Origin: Streptomyces sp. NBC_01317
GTDB taxonomy: Bacteria > Actinomycetota > Actinomycetes > Streptomycetales > Streptomycetaceae
Direction of reading: 5' to 3'
Assembly (NCBI RefSeq): GCF_035961655.1
Contig: NZ_CP108393.1
Span: forward strand, 992,001-1,056,000
DNA length: 64,000 nucleotides
Part shown: one piece after another, positions 1 through 7,577 of the stretch
Position numbering within the stretch: the stretch's first letter is position 1
Layout of the letters: each line of letters starts with the position of its first letter
Made by a program: the position numbers and the translations under genes
The notes under the pieces: model-generated
Seen by the model: only the letters and a program-made list of their open reading frames with translations
Database searches by the model: none
Told to the model about the DNA's origin: nothing

Positions 1-1
1 A

Positions 2-205
2 GAAATCAGCGAACGCTGTGTGTTGGTGGAGGCGATGCGCACGCTGGACCCGCCGCGCAGGGAGGCGGTCGCCCGCGTCCACCTCCTGGGTCAGCCGGGC
101 GAGGACGTCGCCCGGCTGCTGGGCGTCCCGAGAGGGACGGTCAAGTCCCGTACGCACCACGGGATCCGGGCGCTGCGCGCGGAGCTGAGCGGGAACGCCG
201 CGTGA
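2..205 (+). CDS. ECF-type RNA polymerase sigma factor, C-terminal part (cut by window start)
   Basis: Only the last 67 codons are present and the reading frame is open to the window edge. The visible part is sigma region 4: LDPPRREAVARVHLLG followed by the helix-turn-helix VARLLGVPRGTVKSRTHHG, which in this family reads the -35 element. The Val-Lys-Ser-Arg recognition-helix pattern is typical of ECF factors. The stop codon overlaps the GTG of the next gene (GTGA), so the two are probably translationally coupled. The regulon and subgroup cannot be told without regions 1 and 2. Confidence 0.8.
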   Translation, partial: EISERCVLVEAMRTLDPPRREAVARVHLLGQPGEDVARLLGVPRGTVKSRTHHGIRALRAELSGNAA

Positions 206-1533
206 GCGCGTCGGGCGGGACGGCCCAGTGGCTCGGACTCGCCGGGATCCTGGTCCTGGTCATCACGCTCACTCTCTGGCTGGTACGGCGCGCGGGCGGC
301 CCCCGGGCGGTATGGCGTCGGACGGCGCGTCAAGTACGCCTCACAAGGCGGGCGTTCAGCGAACCGGTGCGCGCCCAGCTGCGCTACCAGCGCCGGGTGC
401 GACTGCTCGGCCGGCTGCTGCGCGACCGGGCCGGATGGGCCGACGCGGAGCGGGCGGTACTGCTGGCGGCACGGCTCCACCCGGGGTTCACCCCGTACGG
501 GGCGCTGCTCGGACCCGACCTGGTCGGCGTGCTGGTGACGGGTCGGACGGACAACACGACGGTGGGTACAGGGGGTTCGGGCGGGGTGCCCGAACTGCCC
601 GAGCCCTGGGTCGCGGACGACGCGGAGCCCCGGCTGTGGTGGATCGCCCGGTCGGACGTGGCGCCGGCGGAGAAACCGGACGCCAGGGCGGGTGAACCGG
701 CAGGTGCGGAGGGCGTGTTGGCCCTGGCTTCCCCCGCCTCCCCGCCCCTGCTCGCCTGCGTCGGGACCGACGGCCGACGTGCCGTCCTGCTCGATCTGCA
801 CGCTTCTCCCCCCACCGTCGCGGTCCTGGGCGTTCCCCGTACCGCCCGCGCGGTCGTGCAGTCGCTCGCCGCGCAGCTCGACGCGCGGCTTCCCGCCGGG
901 TCCGTGGAGGTCGCGTCGGAAGTGCACCCACGGTACGCGGGCCGTACCGGTGCGGAGGTGCTGGCCGCGCCGGTCGGCACGTACGTGGTGTGCGCCGAGC
1001 CGCCACGGACGGCGTTGCCCGACGGGGTCAGGCTGCTGTGCCTGGGAGTGGGCCGGGGGCGCGCGCTGCTGCTCGAAGCCTCCCAGGACGGACTGTTGGA
1101 GGTACACGGCGCCGCGCCGTCGCTGCGGGTCGACACGCTGCCGCTGGCACGGGCGGTCGTACGGTCCCTCCCGGTCCTGCCTCCCTACGACGACGCGGAT
1201 CCGGTGAACTCCGCACGCCCCGGGGCCGGTTCGGGCGCCGCGCGCGCCCTCGCCGGTCCGGGCACCGCGTGCCCCGTGGCCGTCGCTGTCACTCCCGACG
1301 AGTTCGAGGAACCCGAGGCGACCGTCGGGGCCAGCGCCGTACCGCGGGGACCGGAACACACCGGTACGCGTACACCACCCGCCGTACAGCGAACCGAGCC
1401 ACCCGCCCCCGCATCCCTCCCCCGGCCCGGCGACGACGATCTCGCCGAGCCCTCCGAGTCCGGCACCGCCGGCGTCTCCGCCGCAGGGGCGTCCGCCGCG
1501 GGCGCGGCGCCCGCGGCCCGTGGAAAGAGCTGA
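202..1533 (+). CDS. Membrane-anchored protein of the T7SS-like locus, function unknown
   Basis: 443 residues, not recognised as a named family. One transmembrane helix lies near the N terminus (about residues 10-27, LGLAGILVLVITLTLWLV), followed by a basic stretch and a long cytosolic Ala/Gly/Pro-rich region ending in a low-complexity tail. The start overlaps the stop of the sigma-factor gene by 4 nt, and the stop lies 1 nt before the likely start of the EccC-type ATPase, so the three form one transcription unit. Position directly before eccC and the N-terminal anchor suggest a component or partner of the secretion machine (an EccE-like role is possible), but no diagnostic motif supports that. 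Confidence 0.6.
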   Translation: MSASGGTAQWLGLAGILVLVITLTLWLVRRAGGPRAVWRRTARQVRLTRRAFSEPVRAQLRYQRRVRLLGRLLRDRAGWADAERAVLLAARLHPGFTPYGALLGPDLVGVLVTGRTDNTTVGTGGSGGVPELPEPWVADDAEPRLWWIARSDVAPAEKPDARAGEPAGAEGVLALASPASPPLLACVGTDGRRAVLLDLHASPPTVAVLGVPRTARAVVQSLAAQLDARLPAGSVEVASEVHPRYAGRTGAEVLAAPVGTYVVCAEPPRTALPDGVRLLCLGVGRGRALLLEASQDGLLEVHGAAPSLRVDTLPLARAVVRSLPVLPPYDDADPVNSARPGAGSGAARALAGPGTACPVAVAVTPDEFEEPEATVGASAVPRGPEHTGTRTPPAVQRTEPPAPASLPRPGDDDLAEPSESGTAGVSAAGASAAGAAPAARGKS

Positions 1534-1534
1534 C

Positions 1535-4500
1535 GTGCACCTCACTCTCACCACCGTCGACAGCGCGGACGGTGTCCGCCGCGACCATCTGCTGCGACTG
1601 TCGCCGCACGCCACCGTCGGCGAGGTCGCGGCGGCGGTGTCCGAGCCGCCCCGGCCGCTGTACTCCGGTGCCGACCGGCTCGACCCGGCCCTCGCGGCGG
1701 CCAGGGCGGGGCTGCGCGACGGTGCGCTCCTGGGCGTCGGCGGCCCGGCCGAAGGGCCGGATCTCGTACGGCTGCCGGCCGACGACACGCGGCCCGCGCT
1801 GGTCGAGCTGCACGCGGTGTCGGGACCGGGAGCGGGCCGCACCTGGCGGCTGGGCCAGGGCAGTCACGAGATCGGCACGGACGTGCTGTGCGCGGTCGGA
1901 CCGCTCGGCGACGGCGCGGACGCCCCCGCCGACACGCCCGGTGTCCCCACCCACGGCCTCTGGTTGACCGTTCGCGCGGACGGCTCCGCCTACTGGCACC
2001 GCACCGACGCGGCTCCCCGCGACACCGTGCGCGGCAGGACCGTGGAGCCGCCCCCCGAGGACGCCGTCACCGCCGCCGTCTCCCGCAGGCCACGGCCCCG
2101 CCGGGGCGCACCGGCGGCCGGCGGCGAGCCCGCTCCCCGACCCGGTGGGCCGGCTCCCTGGCCCCTCGGCGAGGATCTGACCGTCGGTCCCGCCCTGCTG
2201 CGGCTGACCTCCCTGGTCGAGCCGGACGCGGCCGTCACCGGGTCCGCCGACGGATTCGGCCTCGACTACAACCGTCCGCCCCGCATCGCGCCGCACCTGG
2301 ACGGTGACCGCGTACGGATGCCGCAGCCGCCGTCGCCGTCCGCCAAACGGCCGTTCCCCGCGCTGATGATGATGCTGCCGATCGCTCTCGGCCTGGTCAT
2401 GGTGTGGGTGTTCCACTCGTACTACTTCCTGGTCTTCATCCTCTTCAGCCCGCTGATGCTGGTGTCCAACTGGGTCACGGGCCGCCGCTCCGGGCGCAAA
2501 CTGCACGAGGAGGCCGAGCGGCGTTACGCGCGGCGGCGCGCGGCGCTGGAGGAGGAGATCAGGACGGCGGTCGCGCGCGAGCGCCGGATCAGGGACGTCA
2601 CCGGCCCCGACCCGGCCGCCGCGGCGCTGACCGCCACCGGTCCCGGGGGCCGGCTGTGGGAGCGGCGGCGGCACGATCCCGACCACCTCGTCCTGCGCCT
2701 GGGTACGGCCGACCAGCCGTCGCTGAAGGAGCTGGAGGATCCGGCCAGGGAGGAGAACCACCGTACGGTCCGGTGGAACATCCCCGACGTGCCCGTCGGT
2801 GTGGACCTGCCCGCCCACGGTGTGGTCGGGGTGGCCGGCGCCGCCCCGGCCGTGGGATCCCTCGCGCGCTGGCTGGTGATCCAGTCCGCCGTCCTGCACA
2901 GCCCGCGTGACCTGCGGATCGTCCTCCTCACGGAGGCGGACCGGGCGGCGGGCTGGGACTGGGTACGGTGGCTGCCGCACCTGCGGCCGATGTCGTACGA
3001 AGCGGCCGCTGTCCCCACCGGACCGGCGACCGTCCTGATCGGCAACGACGAGGCGTCGACCACCGCCCGGATCTCCGAGCTGGTGTCCCAGGTGCAGTCG
3101 CGCCGCCGGGCGCGGGGCGACGGTGGTCGCGCCGAGGTGCCGGGACCCGATCTGCTGGTGATCGCCGACGGCGCGCGGCGGCTGCGGGACGTGCCGGGGA
3201 TGGTCCAGATCCTCACGGACGGGCCGGGGGTCCGTATCTTCAGCGTCTGCCTGGACGAGAGCGAGCGGCTGCTGCCGGAGGAGTGCACGGGGGTGGTGCT
3301 GGCCGACGGCCCTCTGCTCACCGTGAAACGCCCCGGGATGCCGGACCTTCCCGCCGTCCGGGCCGACGAGGTGCGGCCGGACTGGTGCGAGCAGGTGGCA
3401 CGCGCCCTGGCGCCGGTACGGGACGTGAGCCCCGAGCACGACGCCGGACTCCCCCAGCGGGTGCGGCTCGTGGACCTGCTCGGGCAGGAACCGCCCAGCG
3501 CGGCGGCCCTGTTGGGGGACTGGCGGGAACGCCCCGCGTCCACGTCCTTCGTCCTCGGCACGGGATTCGACGGTCCCGTGTCCTTGGATCTGGTCCAGGA
3601 CGGCCCGCACGGGCTGGTGGCGGGGACGACCGGCTCGGGCAAGTCCGAGCTGCTCCAGACGTTCGTCATCTCGCTGGCGGCGGTGAACCGGCCGGACGAG
3701 CTGACGTTCGTGCTGATCGACTACAAGGGCGGCAGTGCCTTCAAGGAGTGCGCCGAACTCCCGCACACCCTGGGCATGGTGACCGACCTGGACGCCCATC
3801 TGGTGGAGCGGGCCCTGGCCTCGCTGGGCGCCGAACTGCGGCGGCGTGAACGGGTGCTCGCGGCGGCGGACGCCAAGGACCATGTGGAGTACCGCACGAA
3901 GCGGGCGGCCGATCCGGCGCTCGCGCCCCTGCCCCGGCTGGTGCTGGTGATCGACGAGTTCGCGACGCTGGTACGGGAGGTGCCGGACTTCGTCCCCGGG
4001 CTCATCAGCCTGGCGCAGCGCGGGCGTTCGCTCGGCATCCATCTGATCCTGGCCACCCAGCGTCCGGCCGGTGTGGTGACGGGGGACATCCGCGCCAACG
4101 CCAACCTGCGGATCGCCCTGCGGGTCACGGACCAGACCGAGAGCCATGACGTCGTGGACACCAAGGAGGCCGTGGACATCTCGCCGCGCACTCCGGGGCG
4201 GGCCGTGGTGAAGCGCGGTCCGCGCTCCGCCGAGCCCTTCCAGACGGCGTGGGTGGGAGCCGAACGTCCGCAGTCCGAGCCGGAGTCGGAGGCGGTACGG
4301 GAGCGGGCGCCGGAAGCCGCTCCGGGAGGCGGGGTCGCCGCCGTGCCGCTCGCCTGGGAGACCCTCGGGCGCGGGCCGGTGCTCCCGCCGGAGACCGTCG
4401 TCACCGTCGAAGCACCGCGCGGGCCCGCGCCCACCGACCTCCAGACGCTGGTCGCCACGATCCGCGAAGCGGCCGCCGGGCTGGACGACTTCGTACCGCA

Positions 4501-6109
4501 GGCCAGTCCATGGCTGCCCGCGCTCGGCGAGCGGGTGCTGCTCGACGACCTGGAGCCGCCGTCGGCGCACGGCGCGAACCGCCAACTCCTCATCCCGTAC
4601 GCCCTCGAAGACGTACCGGAGTTGCAGCAGCGCAGGCTCGCGGTCGCGGACCTCTCGTCCTTCGGCCATCTGTACGTGATCGGCGCGCCCCGGTCGGGCC
4701 GTACCCAACTCCTGCGCACCCTGGCCGGATCCGCCGCCAGGACCGCGAGCTGCGCCGATGTGCACCTCTACGGGATCGACGCGGGCGGCGGCGGCCTGGC
4801 CGCGCTGACCGCCCTGCCGCACTGCGGCGCGGTCGTCTCCCGGCACGACGTGGAACGCCTCGGCCGCCTGCTGCGCCGCCTCAACCAGGAATTGACACAA
4901 CGTCAGGATCTGGCCGGGGAGCACAGCGCCACGGGCATCACCGAGTTGCGCCGGGTGCTTCCCAAGGCGCGACGGCCTCCGCACATCATGCTGTTGATCG
5001 ACGGGTGGGACGCCCTGTCGGCGGTGCTGGACGAGCACGACCACGGTCAGCTGGTGCAGGACGTGACCCGGCTCATCCGGGAGGGCGCGGCGGCCGGTAT
5101 CCATGTGGTCGCGACCTCCGAACGGGCCCTTCTGGGCGGCCGGCTGGCCGCGCACAACGACCACAAGCTGCTGCTCCGGCAGGGCGACCGCAGCGACTAC
5201 CAGGCGGCCGGGCTCAAGCTGGGCCGGGTGCCGGCGGTCATCGGGCCGGGGCGGGGCTGGCACGTCCTCACCGGCACCGAGACCCAGATCGCGCTGCTCG
5301 CGCCCGGTGGGGGGACGGAGCAGGTCGAGGCGCTGCGGGCGATCGGCCGCGAGGCGTCGCGGCGGGACAGCCACGTCCCGCAGGAGCGGAGGCCGTTCGG
5401 GGTGGAGCCGCTGCCCCGGTCGGTGGAGTTCGCCGACGCGTACGGCAAGGTGCCGGAGTCCGCGCGGCGGCCGATGTGGGGGCTGCTGGGGCTGGGCGGT
5501 GACGACGCGGGGACGGTCGGCGTCGATCTCGCGGGCTCCTCGTCGGTCTTCGCGGTCCTCGGCCCGGCCGGCTCGGGGCGCAGCAACGCCCTTGCCTCGC
5601 TGGCCGTTTCGCTGCTGGCCGGTGACACCTCGGTGGTCGTACTGACTCCGCGCGAATCGCCGCTCAGGGCACTGGACCGGCATGCGCGGGCGCGGGTGCT
5701 CAGCGAGCCGGACCCGTCGGCGGAGACCCTTCGGGCCGCGCTCGACGCGCTCCCGGGACCCCGGGTGGTGGTGATCGACGACGCCGACCTGCTGATGACA
5801 CCGGCGGCGGACAAGGTGCTGCGGGAGATCGCCCTGTCGGGCCGTGACCAGGGGCTCGGGCTGGTGTTCGCGGCGTCGGCGGACGGTCTCCAGTCGGGGC
5901 TGAGCGGCTGGACGACGGCGGCGCGGCGGGCGCGGCGGGGCTTGTTGCTGGCGCCCAAGAGCATGGCGGAGGGCGATCTGGCGGGGCTCCGGCTGCCGAC
6001 CAGCGTCGTACGGTCGGCGGGCCGGCCGGGGCGCGCGTGGACGGCCGGCCCCGACGGCACGCCGATGGCGGTGCAGGTGCCGCTGACGGTGCTGCGTCCG
6101 GCGGAGTAG
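1535..6109 (+). CDS. eccC: Type VII secretion FtsK/SpoIIIE-type ATPase (EssC/EccC-like)
   Basis: 1524 residues. The N-terminal ~100 residues (VHLTLTTVDSADGVRR) look like the ubiquitin/FHA-like recognition part seen in EssC-type proteins. Two transmembrane helices follow at about 273-315 (ALMMMLPIALGLVMVWVF and YYFLVFILFSPLMLV), then three FtsK-like ATPase domains. Domain 1 has a complete Walker A (GTTGSGKS, ~696) and Walker B (LVLVIDEFATL, ~803). Domain 2 (GAPRSGRT, ~1049) and domain 3 (GPAGSGRS, ~1342) carry Arg in place of the Walker A Lys, so only domain 1 is likely to hydrolyse ATP, as is known for this family. A GTG at 1520 is possible, but the GTG at 1535 follows GGAAAG and gives the usual HLTL start. 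It is the motor that recognises and exports WXG100-type substrates. Confidence 0.93.
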   Translation: MHLTLTTVDSADGVRRDHLLRLSPHATVGEVAAAVSEPPRPLYSGADRLDPALAAARAGLRDGALLGVGGPAEGPDLVRLPADDTRPALVELHAVSGPGAGRTWRLGQGSHEIGTDVLCAVGPLGDGADAPADTPGVPTHGLWLTVRADGSAYWHRTDAAPRDTVRGRTVEPPPEDAVTAAVSRRPRPRRGAPAAGGEPAPRPGGPAPWPLGEDLTVGPALLRLTSLVEPDAAVTGSADGFGLDYNRPPRIAPHLDGDRVRMPQPPSPSAKRPFPALMMMLPIALGLVMVWVFHSYYFLVFILFSPLMLVSNWVTGRRSGRKLHEEAERRYARRRAALEEEIRTAVARERRIRDVTGPDPAAAALTATGPGGRLWERRRHDPDHLVLRLGTADQPSLKELEDPAREENHRTVRWNIPDVPVGVDLPAHGVVGVAGAAPAVGSLARWLVIQSAVLHSPRDLRIVLLTEADRAAGWDWVRWLPHLRPMSYEAAAVPTGPATVLIGNDEASTTARISELVSQVQSRRRARGDGGRAEVPGPDLLVIADGARRLRDVPGMVQILTDGPGVRIFSVCLDESERLLPEECTGVVLADGPLLTVKRPGMPDLPAVRADEVRPDWCEQVARALAPVRDVSPEHDAGLPQRVRLVDLLGQEPPSAAALLGDWRERPASTSFVLGTGFDGPVSLDLVQDGPHGLVAGTTGSGKSELLQTFVISLAAVNRPDELTFVLIDYKGGSAFKECAELPHTLGMVTDLDAHLVERALASLGAELRRRERVLAAADAKDHVEYRTKRAADPALAPLPRLVLVIDEFATLVREVPDFVPGLISLAQRGRSLGIHLILATQRPAGVVTGDIRANANLRIALRVTDQTESHDVVDTKEAVDISPRTPGRAVVKRGPRSAEPFQTAWVGAERPQSEPESEAVRERAPEAAPGGGVAAVPLAWETLGRGPVLPPETVVTVEAPRGPAPTDLQTLVATIREAAAGLDDFVPQASPWLPALGERVLLDDLEPPSAHGANRQLLIPYALEDVPELQQRRLAVADLSSFGHLYVIGAPRSGRTQLLRTLAGSAARTASCADVHLYGIDAGGGGLAALTALPHCGAVVSRHDVERLGRLLRRLNQELTQRQDLAGEHSATGITELRRVLPKARRPPHIMLLIDGWDALSAVLDEHDHGQLVQDVTRLIREGAAAGIHVVATSERALLGGRLAAHNDHKLLLRQGDRSDYQAAGLKLGRVPAVIGPGRGWHVLTGTETQIALLAPGGGTEQVEALRAIGREASRRDSHVPQERRPFGVEPLPRSVEFADAYGKVPESARRPMWGLLGLGGDDAGTVGVDLAGSSSVFAVLGPAGSGRSNALASLAVSLLAGDTSVVVLTPRESPLRALDRHARARVLSEPDPSAETLRAALDALPGPRVVVIDDADLLMTPAADKVLREIALSGRDQGLGLVFAASADGLQSGLSGWTTAARRARRGLLLAPKSMAEGDLAGLRLPTSVVRSAGRPGRAWTAGPDGTPMAVQVPLTVLRPAE

Positions 6110-6142
6110 CCAGGGCGGTCGTCCGTGGCGGTCGTACGGGAG

Positions 6143-6180
6143 AGGGGCGGGACCGGTGTCGTACCACCGGTCCCGCCCCT
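6143..6180. terminator. Bidirectional hairpin between eccC and the WXG100-like gene
   Basis: A perfect 16-bp stem (6143-6158 pairing with 6165-6180) with a 6-nt loop. It lies between the convergent ends of eccC (stop 6109) and the minus-strand gene ending at 6217. There is no long T tract, which is usual in high-G+C actinomycetes. Confidence 0.8.
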
Positions 6181-6216
6181 CCCGCATTCGGCCCGGGCCG
6201 GCCGACTCCCGGGCGA

Positions 6217-6522
6217 TCAGCCCTGGTTGAGGCTGTTCTTGATGCCCTCGTCGAAGTCGATGGCGTTCTTCATGATGCCGTTGAACATCTCGGAGAAGTC
6301 GTTGATGCCCTTCACCGCCGCCGTGAGGCTGGTGTCGAAGTTGTTGTACGTCGTGCGGATGACCTCGCTGGACTGCTGGAAGACCATGCCGTCGTCGACC
6401 AGGAGGTTGACCCTGTTGTGGAGGTTGACGAGCATCGGCACGATCTGCTCGTGGGCCGCCAGCAGCAGGCCGGCGACGTCCTCGATCTTGTCGTACTGGA
6501 GATTGATCCCGTTGTAGGCCAT
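6217..6522 (-). CDS. WXG100-like small T7SS protein lacking the WXG tripeptide
   Basis: 101 residues, matching WXG100/ESAT-6 proteins in length, and all predicted helix. Two amphipathic helices flank a turn at about residues 40-50. The turn reads LVDDGMVFQQSS instead of the classic Trp-X-Gly. It lies next to the EccC-type ATPase and downstream, on the same strand, of another small secreted-type gene (70-nt gap), so it is probably the second gene of a two-gene unit starting at 7392. The expected role is an exported helical-hairpin substrate or a pairing partner for a larger substrate. Assignment rests on length, helix pattern and neighbours rather than on a sequence signature. Confidence 0.7.
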   Translation of the reverse strand: MAYNGINLQYDKIEDVAGLLLAAHEQIVPMLVNLHNRVNLLVDDGMVFQQSSEVIRTTYNNFDTSLTAAVKGINDFSEMFNGIMKNAIDFDEGIKNSLNQG

Positions 6523-6591
6523 GTCGTCCTTCGTTTCGGTCGCTTCGGTTGTGGGGCGTGACGGATCGGCGGGAGATCTGCGGGTCAGCGG

Positions 6592-7392
6592 TCAGGCGGA
6601 GTCCGAGTCGTCGTCGCCCACCTGGTCCCAGGCCGGTGGGTTCTGTCCTTCGGCGGGGCGCGGGCCCCGGGTGTAGTCGGTGCGTTCGCCGTCGCTGTTG
6701 GTGACCGTCATCGTGCCGCTGCCGTCGGAGTTCAGATGGGTCTCGGAGCGGACCGTACTGCCGTCGGGGTAGGCGGTGTCGGTGACGTAGGTGTTGCCGT
6801 TGTCGCTGTAGGTCGTGGTGGAGGTGTACGTCTTGCCGTCGTATGTGACGGTCGACTCCTCCTTGATCACGTGGTTGTCGCCGTCGAGCGTCAGATGGGT
6901 CTGGACGCTGCCGCGTTCCGTGGTGATCGTCTGGTCGACCGGCGGGTTGGGTCCCGGGTCGGTCGCCGAGCAGAAGTCCGGCATCGAGCCGTCGGGGCCC
7001 GGCACACACTGGTCGAGGTGGGCCTGGCGGTAGTCCCACTGCTCCTTCTGCCGAAAATAGTTCCCGAGGCCGAGGTTGCTGCCGGTGATGCCCATGCCCT
7101 GGGCCAGCTCGGAGTCGAAGGAGAGGAACGCCTCGCCCACCGACCCGAAGGCGTTGGCGAGTTCCTTGAGACCGTCGTACGCCCTGCTCAGGGTGTTCTT
7201 GGCCTCGGCGCGCAGCCCGGAGACCGCGTCGGCGACGTCCACGCTACCGAGGATCGACGCCGCGTCGCCGCCCGTGGCCAGTTCGGTGAAGAGGCTGCTG
7301 TCGAGGATGGGGCCGATGTCCCCGGCCAGTCGTTCCATGTCGCGCTTGGCGTCGTTGAGGACGTCGTAATCGATCCTGAGCCTGTCCGGCAA
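6592..7392 (-). CDS. Predicted T7SS substrate with helical N-terminal domain and beta-rich tail
   Basis: 266 residues from a TTG start at 7392, chosen because GGGAGG lies 6 nt upstream. A longer frame runs to 7473 but its first codons lie inside an inverted repeat and have no ribosome site. Residues ~1-100 (LRIDYDVLNDAKRDMERLAG...) are helical and resemble the PE/WXG-like entry domains of T7SS substrates. The C-terminal half is a hydrophilic repeat of short DG/DGS beta motifs (TVTYDGKTYTSTTTYSDNG, SETHLNSDGSG) with an acidic tail. It forms a unit with the WXG100-like gene and is divergent from the giant Rhs-like gene. No catalytic motif is visible. Confidence 0.65.
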   Translation of the reverse strand: MPDRLRIDYDVLNDAKRDMERLAGDIGPILDSSLFTELATGGDAASILGSVDVADAVSGLRAEAKNTLSRAYDGLKELANAFGSVGEAFLSFDSELAQGMGITGSNLGLGNYFRQKEQWDYRQAHLDQCVPGPDGSMPDFCSATDPGPNPPVDQTITTERGSVQTHLTLDGDNHVIKEESTVTYDGKTYTSTTTYSDNGNTYVTDTAYPDGSTVRSETHLNSDGSGTMTVTNSDGERTDYTRGPRPAEGQNPPAWDQVGDDDSDSA

Positions 7393-7441
7393 GGTGTGCC
7401 TCCCTGGCGCCGTCGCCGCTCCGGGACTGATCCCGTTCGGC

Positions 7442-7534
7442 AGGACCACGTGCGGGGGGCGGGACCGGTTCACGGCGGCGGGTTACGGCCCGGAGCGTCG
7501 CCGTGAACCGGAATCGCCGCCCGCACGTGGTCCG
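7442..7534. repeat. Long imperfect inverted repeat in the divergent promoter
   Basis: Left arm 7442-7477 and right arm 7499-7534: 31 of 36 positions match when one is reverse-complemented, and the spacer is 21 nt. The arms contain CCACGTGCGGG and CCGGTTCACGGCG. It occupies the gap between the starts at 7392 (minus) and 7578 (plus). Read outward, both arms encode a similar peptide beginning MNRxRxPHVV, which shows that the two upstream regions are duplicates of each other. It may act as a shared operator or merely be the trace of a promoter duplication. Confidence 0.75.
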
Positions 7535-7577
7535 TTGGGAATCCGGGGTGCTTCCGGGTACGGAGGGAAAAGCCGCC

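Noticed and set aside
1289..7039. Very long open frame on the minus strand opposite eccC, and a similar one at 9447-13334
   Set aside because: They lie opposite well-supported genes, have Arg/Gly/Pro-rich sequence without domains, and are expected in high-G+C DNA where few stops occur.
7503..7577. Upstream GTG start for the giant gene (and the mirrored long start at 7473)
   Set aside because: Both lie in the inverted repeat and lack ribosome sites; the ATG at 7578 and TTG at 7392 have good ones. The similar N-terminal peptides are explained by the repeat.
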